64,000 nt of DNA, from contig CALAVC010000057.1 in assembly GCA_937892095.1 (NCBI GenBank), positions 1-64,000 of the forward strand. Direction: 5' to 3'. The position numbers and the translations under genes are program-made. Below, piece by piece: positions 10,801 to 25,800 of the stretch. Each line of letters opens with the position of its first letter. Position 1 is the stretch's first letter. The notes under the pieces were generated by a model. The model made no database searches, was not told where the DNA came from, and was given only the letters and a program-made list of their open reading frames with translations. The DNA is from an uncultured Bacteroidales bacterium (GTDB lineage Bacteria > Bacteroidota > Bacteroidia > Bacteroidales > Marinilabiliaceae).

Positions 10801-13800
10801 CGAAGGTTACGATGCCTCGACCTGTGAGTTTGCTCCACGAAGCACGTTGTCCAATGGCGTTTTCAACATCGGCAACCTCGGCATCGTCAGGATGATCAAG
10901 AGGATTGACATAGTCGGGGTTGAAGAAGTGACCTTCCATGTCGATGTCGTCGGCACAGACAACATAGCGGTAGAATGTGCCAGCCACTTTCTGGTCGCCT
11001 TCGGCAGCGTATACTTCCATCATCTCACGCGTAATCTCGAAGTCTTCAATGTCTTCGCCTGCAGCGTTCTGACGACCTGTGATGTAGATACGTGGTTCAT
11101 CGGGACGTGTGTTGTTGAGCGAGATGGTATCCCAGCTTTCACAGTTGTTTTGCGTGATTGTCCACTTGAGTGTCGTGTGACCACGTTGGAGCTGCGAAAT
11201 CCAAGTGTCAGACTGAGTAGCATCGGAGATGTTGACAGTGCGAGGCGTTTCGCCTGGTGCTGTGTAGACGCTCCAAAGTCCTGTACATCCTTCGGGTACA
11301 TTAGTGCCACTGAGCTGTGTCTGACCATCGCAAATAATGGTCGGGAAGGCACGTACAGAGATGTTGAGGCTATTGTTGCGGATGACAACTTCGGAACTAT
11401 CCATACAGCCAGCTTCGGTGGTAACCACAATGCGATACTTATTGTCGCCTTGTGTGAGGTTCTCAGCCTTGAAGGCTGTAAACCAGTCGCCACTTGTGAT
11501 GTTGGAGTAGGTGCGTTCGTCGTCGGCATCATGAACAGAGAGTACAGAGCCACCACCTACGACTTTCCAAGTTACCGATTGCCAGAGGCTACGATCGGAG
11601 TTTGTGGAGTGCATACGAGGCATTTCGTTGCCACAGATATTCTCATCGATGCCTGCGTTAACCTTTGGCAGAGGAGTTATGACGATTGGGAATTGCTCTG
11701 ACCATTCACCATAGCCACAACTGTTGACACCGCGTACTCGGACGTAGCCCTTGACGAGGCTTACCGTCTCATCAACACGAACGACAATGCTCTGAGTTCC
11801 TTCGCCATAGTCGAACGACATGCCTGCAGGAAGTTCCCATTCGTAAGACGAAGCATTATCGATTGCGTCTACACTGAATCGGATGTCAGTTTCGCTCTGG
11901 CAGAACTTATTGTCGACATCAGGATCGTCTTTTGTCTTGCCATAGACCATAATCTGACCTGCTGGCTTAGGCAAATAGTTGACAGGCACGAGGAGCAGGC
12001 GACCTTGGCTTGCTTCGCAGTCGTTAAGAGCACGCACTTCTATTTCGCCATCGGTGTAGTCGCGTCCAACGTTGACAGTTATGTGTGTTGAGCCCTGACC
12101 TGTTGTGATGGTCATACCATCTGCCTGACCCTCATTGGGCACTATCCAGCGGTAGCCAGTTGCATTTTCTACGTCGTCAATCCAGAACTCAATACCCTTT
12201 TCACCTTGGCATACGACATCGACAGGTACAGAGACTCCGTCGACAGACTTTTGAGCATGAATGATTGTGGGCACCTTAGGCAATTCCTTGACGGCAATGG
12301 TTACTTTCTCGTCGGCATAAGAAGCGACGGGTGGGAAGCAACTATTCTTGTCGAGAATGCCACTGACAAAGTATTCGGTGGTCTTGGTTGGGCTAACAGC
12401 CTGACGGATGATGTAGTAGGCCACTTCTTCGCCAGCCATTATGTTGTGGTTCTCGTCAGATATTTGTTCGCCATTGATATTGTAGGCTGTGCCATAAGAT
12501 TCGGCAATGGTGTTGGCCATCTGACGACGGTCGTTCATATAGTAGTAGGTTATAGTGAACGGTGCCGTTCCACCAGTAACGTGGAATTCGAGGTTAGCTT
12601 GTTCACCCTGACAGATGGTACGGCTACCGAGCAAAGTAACTGTAGGTATGCTGTTGACAGAGATATTGGCAGTGCCGAGCTCGACATTCTGCTTGGTCTT
12701 TTCGTCGTGCATATCGCTTGCGCAGTTCTGGTCGGATACGCTGACAATCTTCAATGTTACATCGCCATCGTGGCGTGGTGTGTAGGCATAGGTGTACGGA
12801 GTCTCAGTTATGGTGAGATTTTCGTTAATAGTGCCGTCGGTTACCACCACGCTCCATGGAGCAGATTCGGTTGGCGATAGGTCGATAGTCGCATCGATTG
12901 TCTCACCAAGACATACACTGAAGTCGCCATGTATGAATGCTGTTGGACGTGGACGGAAATCGACTATTTCTGCTTCGACGTCGAATGTACCTCGTCCGCA
13001 AGCTTCGCTACCACCCTTTTCGTAGACGGCCTTTATGGCATAAGTAGATGTTGTCTTATTAGTAATAGGGAAGACGAATGGCGAACAATCTACTTCGTAG
13101 GTGTAGTCGACGACAGAGTTTTCGCTAACAACAACCATGAGCGGACGTTCGGTAACATCCCAATTGGTGGTTACAAGCTTTAGTTCGACACTATCATCAG
13201 CACAAGCATAGAAGTCTTCGCGCGTAGAGACTTTACTCAACTCAACATGTGCTTCGGGTTGATGTATGATAACAGTGTCGGTGAGGAAGCAACTTGTATT
13301 CTGATTATACTGGTCAGAACCAGTCTTTTGTCCACCATCAACAACGGTGATGTAGTAGACACCTGCATGCAAGTCGGTGTAGTCGATGGTCAGTTTGCCA
13401 TCGGCAAGAGATGCATTGCCAGAGTAGCCAAGTTGCCTAGAGACAATATTAGAGTAGTTATTAGGACCGTAGACTACAACCTGATAGTTATTGAAGACTT
13501 CTTTGAGGATAGGCTGTCCGTTGTCGTCGGTCCTGACGTTGCCCTTGTCGTCTTCTTCGTAGGCACGTGCACCACCACTCACTTCGAGTTTAAATTCGCC
13601 CGTGCGAGCATCGAAGCAATCAACGTCGCTAATGCGATTCTTGACAAGTGTGAGTGTGCTTGGTTCGACAATTACCTTCACTTGTTGTTGGAAGTGAACC
13701 TTGTTGGCGTCGGTAACGTCGATGGTGTAGGTGCCAGCAGCAAGACCAGTGAGGTTGAGCGAGCTGACATTGGTAGCCTGACGGACAATCTTACCTTCGC

Positions 13801-16800
13801 TTGTCTTTGCAACTATGTAGTAGGGTATTGTACCACCCGTTACGTCAACGTCTATCTTACCATTATCATCGCCTTGGCAAGGTTCGACATTTGTCGTATA
13901 GACTTGTACATCAAGAGCTTCGTTGGGCTGGCTGACGTGTATGCGTTCGACAGTTGCTTCACAACCATTTTCGTCAGACACTTCTACCCAATACGTGCCA
14001 TAGGTAAGACCTTTGACGTGGCTTGTATTGTTGGAGCCAGGATAGAAGACGTAGTCGTCATCATCGACTTTATGCCAGCTATAGGTGTAGGCACCAGAGC
14101 CACCCGCTACGCGGACGGTTATCTCACCATTATTGCCACCATTTTCGGTTACATTAATGATGTCGGCACTTTCTACAGTAGCTGTGAGCAAGTAGCGAGG
14201 TTCGTCGACAGTGATGGTATTAGAGGTAACTTGACAACCCATGTGGTCGGTAACGGTAACTTGATAGTCGCCAGTGCGCAGACCGCTTATGCTTGGGCTA
14301 TTGCCAAAGTTTGTGCCAGCACCACTCCAACTATAAGAGTACTTACCATTGGCATCGGGAGTGCCACCACTAACTTCGACACTTATGGCACCCGTCTTTT
14401 CTCCCTTACAGAGCACATCGGTTACATCGATGGAAGAAATGACGAGTTCTTCGTCGCTACCGCCCACGGTGTAATTCTTCGTAACAACGCAACCAAGAAG
14501 TTCGTCGGTGATGGTTACAGAATACTGACCACGGTCAAGACCTGTTTGGTCTTCGGTTGTCGGACGGAGGTTAGCGGCCGTACCTACCCAAAGGTAACTA
14601 TAGTCGCCAGAGCCACCTTGTACTGTAAGGTCGATAGCACCGTCTTGACCACCAAGGCACTTGACATCATTAATCTTTTCAAGTACAACAATGTTGTGGT
14701 TGTGTCCGACTGTAGCGTCGAGTTCGACTTTGCAACCATTGTAGGAGCCTGCTTCGCGGTCGATCCACTCAAAGTCGGCACTATAGACTATGAGGTGATA
14801 GTCGCCAGCTTTGAGACCGACTTGGTTGGCTGCGTTGACTGTAATGCCTGCACCATTTTCGGTAGACCATTCGTAGGTGTAGGGAGTGCGTCCACCATTG
14901 ACAGAGATGCTTATGGCGCCATCGAACTGACCCTCACAAGTTTCGGGTGTGATACCGGTTACCTTGGCTACAAGCGGACGAGCAAATTCGTAAGTACGTG
15001 TGAGTGTACAACCATTGCGACCATTGGAGGCATCGCGTACGGTAACAGTGTAGACACCATTACGCTGGCTTGTAAGGTTGGTATAGCTCAAGACGTTGAC
15101 ACCATCGGTATGATATGTTGCGGCGTGGTCAGAAGATATACCTTCGCCAGACCATGTAATGGTGTAGGCACTTGTGCCAGTAGCAGTGAGGCTCTGATCC
15201 TTAATGTCACTTTCGGTCCAGTTCCAACCACCAGTGAGACCTGTTATTTCAAGACCACCATTGGCACCTTCGCAGTCGACCTCGGTAGGTACAAGGTTGA
15301 AGTCGATAGCTGCGGGTTCGTAGACTTGGAAACTCTTAGTCTCGCGGCAGCCGTTGGCATCGGTGACGGTAACAGAGTAGTTGTGTTGGTTGAGACCGGT
15401 TATGGTAGACGTTGTCTGACCATCGTCCCAAATGTATGAGTATGGTTCGACACCACCCTTGACAGTTATAGACACCTGACCATCGTTGCTACCCGAGCAG
15501 GTTACGTGCTTGACGGTTCCTGCTATTTCTATTTGTTCGGGTTGGAGGATGTCTACAACAATGGTCTTGGTACACTGAGCACCAGCCACAGAAAGGTTAG
15601 CCTCGGTGCTATTGTCGGTAACGACAAGTGTGTAGGTGCCAGCACGCAAGCCAGAGATGCTTGCTTGGTCTGCATTCTCGATGGTAGCGGCAGTGCCGTC
15701 GGCAAATACGCCAGTCCATGCATAAGAGTAACTACCAGAGCCACCAGTAACTTCGGTGAATATGGCACCTTCTTCGCCAAGGTAGCAAGCTATGTCGACC
15801 TTCTTGTACGAGATGCTTAGAGGCTCGGCAACTACTACCGATTCGGTAGCAGAGCAGTTGTGTGCATCGCGAACGGTGAGTGTGTATTCACCACCCTTAT
15901 CGGCCGAAAGACTACGTACGATGCGTAGGTCGCCATTTCCGTCAATCTCGCTCGAAATGTCGCTCCAAACAAGGTTAGAACCCGTACCTGTTGTGTAGTA
16001 TAGGTTGTTTCCTGCACCACCAACGATTGTAGCGGTTATCTTGTGCTGATGAACGTCGCAATCTACTTTTTCGTCAACGAGGGTTACGCTGAGGGCTGTG
16101 GGAGCAGGTTCTACGGTAACATTCTTCGTTATGGTGCAACCAGACTGGTTGTCAGTCATAGTGAGGACGTAGGTTCCGGGAGCGAGCGAAGTGATGTTCT
16201 TTGTGTTGGCGTTGAAATTGTTGCCAGTCCAAAGGTAGGAGAGTTTGTTTTCGTATTCGACGCCTGCAACATTGGTGATGTATATTGCACCATCGTTGTT
16301 GCCCGAACATTGTTCGGCTACTGGGGTAGCCTCGACAATGATGTTGTGTACGAAGTCGAGCGTAAAGTCGGCTGTAACGGAGCAATTCAGAGAATTGCTA
16401 ACGATGACGCGATAGTCGCCAGCTGTTAGGCTTGTAGCATTTTGATTGTTAGCTCCGAGGTCGAAGTCTTTCCACTCGTCATCGACCTTACGTTGCCAGA
16501 GGTATGAAGGCTCTTCATCTGTGCCACTTACTGTTATGTCTATCTGACCATCGTTAATGCCTTCGCATGTTGGGTTGCGAATCACACCCTCGACGTGCAT
16601 GTTGCTGAGCGTGAAAGGTATGGAGACTGCACAACCATTGATGTCGGTAGAATAGAGGTCTTTGATAGTAAGGACGTAATTGCCCTCGGCAAGATTAGAC
16701 CAGTCGTGTCCAGTGTCGCCAATCTTGGTGTTGTCGGACGAGTCGAACTCAATTGGCAAATAGTTGCCGTCGGCATCTTGCGCAGATGCAGTGAGGGTCG

Positions 16801-19800
16801 TTGCCCAATTACCATTGCGACGAGTTGCACTTGCAGGACCTGTAAGGTTGACAGAGTAGGAAGGAGTAGCGTCTACCCACGTGTTGCCTTGCAAAGCTTG
16901 AGTCATGCCACCCGACACCTTGAAGCTCAGTTTGCCGTTGCTTTGGTCGCAACTGATGAAGACATCGAAGTCGGCAACCTGCAATTTATTAGGTTGCGTG
17001 ATGGCCTGAGGTTCTGCTGTTACCCACTGGCAGTCGTTAGCGTCGGTAATGGAGATGACGTAGTTGCCCGAAGCAAGGTCTGAGAATGTTATGGCACTTG
17101 TAGCTATGGTCTCAGAGATTATGTCTGAGGTTGCTGCAGTATTGTATACCTCGACGAGGTAGGGAGCAGTGCCACCATTGACCTTAACGAGGAGCTGACC
17201 ATTTTGGTCGGCGTTGCAAGTGGTAACGTTGTAGGCAGTGATGTCGGCACTGAGTTGTTCAGGCTCGATGATGAGGAACTCTTTTGTTATAGAGCAGTTG
17301 GTCTCGAGGTTGCTGACAGTGACAGTGTAGACACCAGCACGTAGATTTTGTAGTTTATTAGTATTTAGCGTAGTTACGTCGGTAGGCTGTGTGTAGTCTG
17401 GGTTGACGGAGCCATCGGCGTTCTTGTAGGCTGGTAGTTGATCGACAGTCCAGCTATAGCTTATCTTAGAAGCACCCGAAACAGTCAGGTCGATAGAGCC
17501 TGTGGCCTGACCATAGCAAGATACATCTTCTTTGTTGTCGTGAGTGATGACAATTTCGGGATACTCGACAAGCGTGGTGTATTGCGAGAGTGTGCAACCA
17601 AGAGCGTCAACGACAACGAAGCGATAGTCGCCAATGGTCATGTCGTCGGTACCATTGGAGGCCTTGGTATATTCAAATACGTAGGCTTCGTGTTCGGCAC
17701 TGAAGACGGCCTTTTCAGCATCATCGTTGTTTCGACGGACCTCGTAATACTTAGTGTCATCGTCGGCAACGAACGGAGTGCCACCATTCACAGTTAGGAG
17801 AGCACGTGCTGTGGAGAGCATACCTACATTGTCGCGTTCGCCGTAGCATGCAATGTAAGACTGATCGACAGAGAAACTTAGTGGACGTGCAGGCTGCTCA
17901 ATGGTGATTGTAGCCGATTCGGTAGCACCATTAGCGTCGCGGAGAACAACAGTGTAGTTGCCAGCAGCAAGCTGACGGATGACAAATGTGCCACCAGGAT
18001 ATTCACTAACCTTCTCTATGCCGTTGACGGTTACAGAATAGGTTGGAGCACCATTGTTTATGCGGACAATTATGGTACCAGTCTCTTCGCCATAGCAGTT
18101 GACATCGTTACCCTTTTCGATGACGGCACTTAGAGCACCATTGTCGGATATGGTGAACGAAGTATCGCGCGAGCAACCAAGAGCATCGGTGATTGTGTAG
18201 GAGTAGCGTCCGGCAGCAAGACCGACAGCATGATACTGGTCTGTTTGTGGCAAGAGGTTGGCATCGCTGAGGACCATGTAGGTTGTGCCGCCTATGGTAA
18301 CCTTGCCATCGACAACTGTGTATTCAGTGCCATCGACAGTTACCTTGTTGTCGCTTACGACATAGGTCTGGTCACCAACCTGTACAGTTTGAGTAGCAAC
18401 TGCATTGCCCTTAGCGTCGGCGAGATAGTACCAAGTGATTGTGTATGGGAATACGCCACCAGTTACACCCGTTATTTGGAATTCGCCTGTTGCTACACCT
18501 TCTTTGATAAGGTTGGTAGCCACACCAGTCGAAGCGATGCGGTCGTTCTGGATAATGGAGTATTCTTCGGTTACGGAGCAACCATAGTAGTCGCTTACCG
18601 TGAGACGATAGATGCCAGCTGGGAGGTTGCCATTGTCGGCTACGGGGACGAGGGTCTCCGTTGCTCCGTCTGCCACTTCTACTTGGTCTTCGGCACCGAC
18701 GTGGCTCCAAGTGTACTTGTAATACTTAGTGGTAGACGTTATGTTGCCGTCGGCATCGAATGTGTTGTATTCAAATGGAGTGCCGTTGACAATGGATACG
18801 TCAATGCTACCGAGCTCATCTTCGTAGCAGTTGTTGTCGACAATGGCGTTCTTACGGACTGCAAGCATCTTGAGTGAGCCATCGACACGTGCAGACTTCG
18901 TGATGGTGCAACCATTGCTGTTGTCAGTAACGACAACCTGATAGTTGCCACGGCTTAGGTGAGTTTGAGCGGCTTTGCCAGCTTCGATACCCGTACCATC
19001 GCCATACCATACGTAGGTATAGTCGCCCGAGCCACCATTGACCGTAACGTAGATTTGACCATCGTGGCGACCTACGCAGCTTTCTTGACCATTAGTTGTG
19101 GTTACATTAAGAGTTACGTCATAGCCTACGTAGTAAGGACCACCGACTTTCTGACAAGCATTGCCATGAGCATCTTTCTTGACCTTATCAGATACGGTTA
19201 CGTAGTAGAAGCCAGAGGTAAGACCAGCTTGGAAAGCTCCATTGCCGTCGGCAATACCACTATTGAGAATAGGCGTTGTTTTTTCTTCGTCTTCAAAAGC
19301 TTCCCAATGATATTCGTATTGACCAGAGCCACCTTCGACAACGATGGTGATGGTACCATTCTTAGTACCAGAGCAACGAGCATGCGTAATCTTGGTGTCT
19401 GCCTCAACAATGTTGAGACCCTTGCCAAATTCGTAGGTGCGGCTAACCATACACGTTCCACTTTGTGCAACGTTGACGGTGTATTTACCTGTTATTAGAG
19501 AGCTATTGGAGTAGACATCTTGGTTGAGGGCTACACTACCTGGACCTGTCCAAGTGATGCTTGTCCACTTGCCATTTGCTGCATCGGTAGCTGCATCATC
19601 GGTAAACTCTTCAGAGGCCGTAAAGTCTATGCGGAGTTGACCATTCTGACCATCGCAATCGATGTCGGTCGGTACGAGATTGAAGTCGAGGTTGGCAGGT
19701 TGGTTGACAGTGAAGTCTTTGGTAGCTACACAACCATTGGCATCGGTAACGGTAACGTAGTACTTACCGTAACCAAGACCTGTTATCTTGGGTTCAGTGA

Positions 19801-22800
19801 GGTTGAGAACTTCAGAACCTGTGTTCCAAGTGTAGGAGTAGTTGCCAGCACCACCATTGACATCGAGCCATATTTCGCCATCGGTGAGACCATAGCAAGA
19901 AACATCTTTTTCGGTGCCACTGATGGTGATGGTGGATGGGTTGACAATTTCGTAGGTGAATGCGTATGCTTGGGTGCAAGTCTCGATGCCGTTAGAACCA
20001 TGATCGGTGATAACGATGGTGTACTTGCCTGCGCTAAGGTTGATAGCGTCTTGGCTTGTACGATTCATTGCAACAGCACCATCGGCGAGCGAAAGTGTGC
20101 CATCGGAGGCTACACTGACCACACCTGAGTACCATTGATATGAATATGTGCCAAATCCGCCTACGGGCGTAATGTCGATAGCACCTGTCTCTTCGTTGTT
20201 GCAAAGGACATCTGTAATGTCGGCGGTGCAAGTAACAGGCGAAGGTATGGTAATGGTGCTATGCGCAACCTCGCAAAGTTTGCTATCGCGAATGGTGAGC
20301 GTAAACGTGCCACCATCTTGCAGACCTGTAACCTTGAAAGCGTCGGCAGTGGTCGGGTCGGCATTCCATGTGAAGGTACGAGTGAGGTCGCCACTCCAAG
20401 TGTAGGTGTACTCTGGCGAAGCGGAACGTGGTGTGCCACCGAAGACATTGTTGAGCGAGCCGTCAGCATTCAGCCAAGAATAGGTTTCGGTACCGACAGT
20501 AGCATCTTCACCAAATTCTTTGCCGTACTTGTTGAGTACCATAATGGTACGATTATCTGGGTCGCAGATATTGTCGACACGCAAACGGAAGTTGAGCACT
20601 TCGACGGTATCGACTTTATAAGTGTCGGAGCTGAAGCAACCATCGGGGTCGGTAACGGTAAGGACATATTCGCCCGGAGCAAGACCAGCAATGTTGAGTT
20701 GGTCGCTACTGAATCCTCCTACGCCAGCCCACGAATAGGTAAGCGTAGATTCGTCAATGTCGCCGTCGGTAAGGACTACAGGACGGATGGAGCCATCGGC
20801 AGAGTCGGAACAAGAGGGCTTAGTAATGGTAGGTGTACCGAAACGAATATTCTTAGAGTTGTCGAGGAGGAACTCACTGACGAGGTAGTGAGCAGACTCG
20901 GTCTTACCACCAAGACGGAAGTCGGCAGTAGACTCAGTATTATCGTAGTAGCCAGCATCGGATATAACGACCTTGTAAGAACCAGGTTTGAGGTTACCAA
21001 TGACGCGTTGGTCGGCAAAGGCTGTGTTCTCAACAAAGTCAGACTGTCCCTTTTCTTTGACGTACCATTTGTAGGACAATGTCGACGCATTGCCGGTAAC
21101 GTTTATACTAATGGTACCATCGCCTTCGGCACTGCTACAAGATGGGTTCTTTATGGTGCTTTCGAGGTTGAGAGCAACGAGCGAGAAACTTTGGCTTACG
21201 CGGCAGTGTTGAGGACTATTGAGGTCGGTAATGGTAAGCGTATAATCACCAGGGAGCAGACCTCGACTATTGCCAAGAGCATCTTTCCAGTTCCAATTGA
21301 GTTCGGAATCGAAGTTCGTAAGGTCGACACCAGTCTCTGCCGAGTGCTGATAGATAGATGTATAGCTACCTGCTCCTTCGGAGCCTGTGAGGACAAGCTG
21401 ATAGCTATAGTTGCCATCGGCAGAGGTTATGCCACCTTGGATGTGGAAGTTGACAGTGCCACGGAAGACGTCGTCTCCATCAATGGTCTGCTCGTCGTAG
21501 GTATATGAGTTGAGGACAAGCGAGAGCTGTCCGGGCTCATTGACATTTTGGCTGACGAAAGTACCATTGGCAGGATAGGTGCATCCATTGGCATCTGTTA
21601 CGCGGAACTTGTAGAGGTCAGTAGCGGCAGCGAGACCATTGAAGACATAGTAGCCCGTACGTGTAGTAACGGTTGGGTTGTCTTGTCCGTTGATGAAGTA
21701 GACTTCGTAGGGAGCAGTGCCACCAGTTATGTTGATGGTTATGCTACCAGATGGGTCTCCGTTGCAAGTCTTGACATCCTGTGCAGTGAGAGTGAAGGTG
21801 AGGAGTTCGTCAGGTTCGGTAATGACGTATGGACCTTCGAGTTTGGTGCATGCATTAGCTCCAGAGCCGAAGCCTGTTACTTCGACAAAGTAGTAACCAG
21901 CTTCGCGGTTGACTATGGAGGCTTGTGTCTGTCCGAGTTCGTTGAGGGCATAGGCACCACTGGCGACCTTATTGCCTACCGCATCGAAGGCTACAACGTT
22001 ACCATCGGCATCGGTATAAGGACGAGCAGCATCGGCAGTGCTGACAAGTTGCCACCACTTATATGTCGGCAACGAAGCACCAGAGACGCTAACAGTAATG
22101 GAGCCATCGTTGCTGCTTTCGGTAGCGACGAGTGGGTCTGCATTGCCCACCTCGCCCTTACAAGAGACGTGAGTAATCTCGGCTGAGACAATGAAGTCGG
22201 TTGGTACGTCGTAGGTCTGAGTGGTCTGACAACCATTGGCATCGGAAACGATGACCGTGTAGGTGCCACCCTTAGTAACGTTGAGAGCGTCGCCATAAGT
22301 ATCGTCGGCAGAACTGTTGGTTACACGCGATGGACCACTCCAATTGTAGGTGTAGGCCTTACGATCGGCTGCGCCGACACCACCCTTGAGGTCGTTAACT
22401 TGAATGGAGAGAATAAAGCTTGTGCAGTCGTCGACAGTGTGGCTGAGCGAGTAAGTTATTGGCTCTGGTTCGACTATCTGGAATGCATTGATGAAGTCGT
22501 CAGCAACCTTTTGGAGTTGTGCCTTGACATCAACATCTGTTTCTGCATTGGCTGCGTTTTGGAGCTTAGTGGCGTAAGAGGCACTTGTAATCTGACATCC
22601 TTCTTCGTCAGTAACGACAACAGAATACGAACCTGGTTGGAGACCACTGACTGCACGCGAACTTGGCAGACCACTAACCGCACCACTCCAAGCATAGGTG
22701 AAGTTGTCTGCAGCTGGGCTGTTGTTATTGAGTACAGATATTGTAATGGAGCCGTTGTCATCGGCATTACATGCGATGTCGGTCTTGACGGCTTCGAGTG

Positions 22801-25800
22801 AATAGTGCTTGACATAGGCTACGGACAAGTAGTCTTCGGCAGTTGCGATGACGTTGCCATTGGCATCTTTTTCTTCAACTACGACACGGTAAGCACCTTC
22901 GGGTCGGTTGTTGAGGATGGAGCGGTTGCGAAGAGCTGTGGCTTCTTCGGTTAGGTCGACAGCTGCGGTGAGACGGTCGGCATCATAGTACCATGTGTAG
23001 GAGAGATTGCCACCGAGCGAACCAACTACGTCGGCATGTAGTTCACCGTTAACAAGAGCTTCGCAACTGGGTTGCTTGACAAGGTTAATCTTGACGGAGA
23101 GTTCACTGAGGCTAAACTTGTCGGAGACTTGGCATATTGCAGGCATTGCGTAGACGTCAGCAACAGTGATAGTGTAGTCGCCTTGCGCAAGTGAGCCAAC
23201 ATAGATGTCGGAGCCAGAGATGACAACATCGGACGAAGCTGTAGAGAATGCGTAGGTTGTGTTGTCGGCTACTGTTGTGGCTGTGCGGTCGACAGTAAAG
23301 GTCTTGACATAGCCATCGCCAGAGATGGTTACACGATAACGGTTGACATCGGCAGAGGCTACACCACCAGCAAGGTTGAGCACTACGTGTCCTGCAGGAT
23401 AGACGTGGTCAGAGGAGCCATCGTTGTAGGCAGACATGCTGGCATCGGCAATCGTGAGCGAAAGGCTTTCGGGCTTGGTTATGTAGACTATGCCCTCTGT
23501 GTTGCTATCGCCATCGGAATCAAATTCATCGACCATACAACCATTGGCATCGGTAACGGTTACTTGATAGAGCGCACCTTGACCTTCGGCAGAGCCGAGG
23601 AGACCATCGTACCATTCGTCGCCACTATCCGAAGTGATAGTCTTGGTATTGTCGGCTCCGTATAGACTGATGGTGTAGGGAGCAGTGCCCTTGCGAGCGA
23701 CAACGTGTATGCGTCCGTTGCCTTCGTCGGCGCAACCTGTAGCATCGGTCTTGAAGACTTGTGCTGTAAGTTGTTCGGGTTGCTCTATTTGCATACCACT
23801 GAAGAATTTCTCGCAACCTGTTTCGGCACTACGACCTACGAGGAGAGCATAAGTACCTTGTGGCATGTCGGAGAGTCGACTGGTTGTGTAGCGAGCACCT
23901 TCGAGAGGCTTGTACCAATTGGCCATGTCGGAGCCAACACCCTGACGTGCACCAGCGTCGGTGCTTTCGCACTTCTCGTACCATTGGAATGTCGGATTGA
24001 CAACGCCAGAGACCGTGGCTTGTATTTCGCCATCGCGCTTGCCATTGCAAGATGCATTGGTGGCAACGTAGGTCATTTCGATGTCTTCGGGTAACGAGTA
24101 GGTCTTTTCGACTTGGCAACCATTGGCATCGGTAACGGTAAGAGTGTAGTCGCCACCCTTAGAAACCTTTATGGAGTAGAAGTTGGCATTGGTTGGGTCC
24201 ATAAAGTCGTCGTAGTTGACGCTGGTAACATCGGCACCACTCCAAATAAAGTTGTAGTGGGTTGTAGTATTGTTGCTTGCATCGACTTCGACAACGGGAG
24301 TGCCACCAGTGATGGCATCGGTCTTGTCGGAGACATCGACAGGATTGTAGACAGTTATTACACGGCTATAATCTTGGCAGTCGCGCTGCGTGGCATCTTC
24401 GTAGAGGTTGAACGCTATGCGGTCTTTGCTACCGACGAGATTACCAGCCTTTGTGGCTTGACAACCATCTTCATCGGTTACAACGATTGTGTAGGCACCC
24501 GGACGAAGATTTTTGATGTCTTTGTCGGAACTGGTGAATCCGTTAGGTCCTGTCCACTTGTATGTAAGAGCTTTGGTTTCATCGGCACCTTGGATGACAA
24601 GGCTTATCTCGCCATCGTTGGCAGCGTAGCAACGTTCGTCGACAATAGAAGGCATAATGGTTATGTCTCTGTTGTAGGTCATCTGGAAAGGTATCTCGAT
24701 GTAAGAACCGACTTTCTTGTGGGCAGCGTTGTCGACAGTTGTCCAATCGGAAGAGTTGACAGTGCCATTGGCTCGGAGGTCGTAGATGCGGACGGCATAA
24801 CGTCCTTCATCGAGACCAGAGACCATAGAAGCATTGCTATTGGTTGTCTGCTCGAGTTGGTAGAGGAATGTAGTAGCAGGGTCGGATGGGTCGGTGTAGA
24901 CGTGGAACCACTTGTAGGTGACACCACCATTGAGTCCACTAACTTCAATGCTTGCCGAGCCATTCTTTTGACTTGCGCAGTCAGGATTGGTTTGCGAGAG
25001 CGTAGCAACAAGCTTATTGAGCGAGAAGGTTGTGGAGGCTGAGCAAGAAGAGCTTGAGGCCGAAGCATCGCGTACGGTTACGGTGTAGGTGTCGGCAGCA
25101 AGTAGACCGAGAGCATCGAGTTGTATGCGGACACCATCGGCAATGGCAGTTTCTCCGTTAGCAGCAACGGGGCTTTGCGTATCGATGTGCCACTTCTTGG
25201 CTGTACCAGTATTTTCACCCGCAAGAGTAACCTCGTAGATATAGTAGTTGACGTTGCTGACTGTCTGATAGGGGACACCTCCAGTTATGGAGACATCGGC
25301 TGTGCCAGCATAGTCGGATTCACTATGGTCATCCATTTCGTAGTCGCCCATGGCTATTTGAACCTTAGAGTATATGGGGACTTCGATTTCGTCGTTGGTG
25401 CCAGAGTAGCTACAGCCACGAGCGTCTATGACAGATATAGTATGATAGCCTGTCTTGAGACCTGTGAAGCGTTGGTCGCCTGTTTGGCTACTAACTGTTT
25501 CTCGACCATCGAGAGTAATGTCATAAGGTGCTGTGCCACCCTCGACACGTACGAGTACTTGACCATTGGCTACAGAAGCATCGCACGAACTTACTGTTAC
25601 TGCCTCGAGACGTGTAATGTCGATTGCTTCGGGAGCTTCGATTTCGACAATTTGATCGGCCGTTGCATAGAGAGTACATGTGTTGCCTGCGGTGTAGCGA
25701 GAGTTGTCGCGAACAACAGGGACATAGAACCCAGCAGTAAGGTCGGTGTTGACAGCATTGACGAAAGTATGAGTAGCTGCTGACGCGTCGTGAGAGTCTG

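Larger units (their letters stand above)
5312..11671 (-). repeat. Giant protein: about 19 gliding-type Ig domains
   Basis: Residues 13069-15188. About 19 domains of 80-170 residues follow the plan A-G-x-D-x-x-I/V-C, a strand ending L-x-A/G-N, then G-x-G-x-W-x-V, later N-P-x-T-x-V-x-G-L-x-x-G-x-N-x-x-R-W-x-V, and a closing C-x-S-x-D-x-V-x-I-x-N. Clear examples contain PGKGSWSIVG and LRWTTDYKGC. This family is frequent next to type B sorting domains. Two copies (near 6.5 kb and 10.2 kb) hold inserted hairpin cassettes, and two adjacent copies near 9.4 kb show the complementary-cysteine pattern. Confidence 0.8.

Noticed and set aside
13247..15439. A 730-codon open frame on the plus strand, opposite the giant gene
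   Set aside because: Its translation is a shadow of the SprB repeats: no domain, no signal, and low similarity to any family. Similar long antisense frames at 9917-11701 and 43775-45487 come from the gene's biased codon use.
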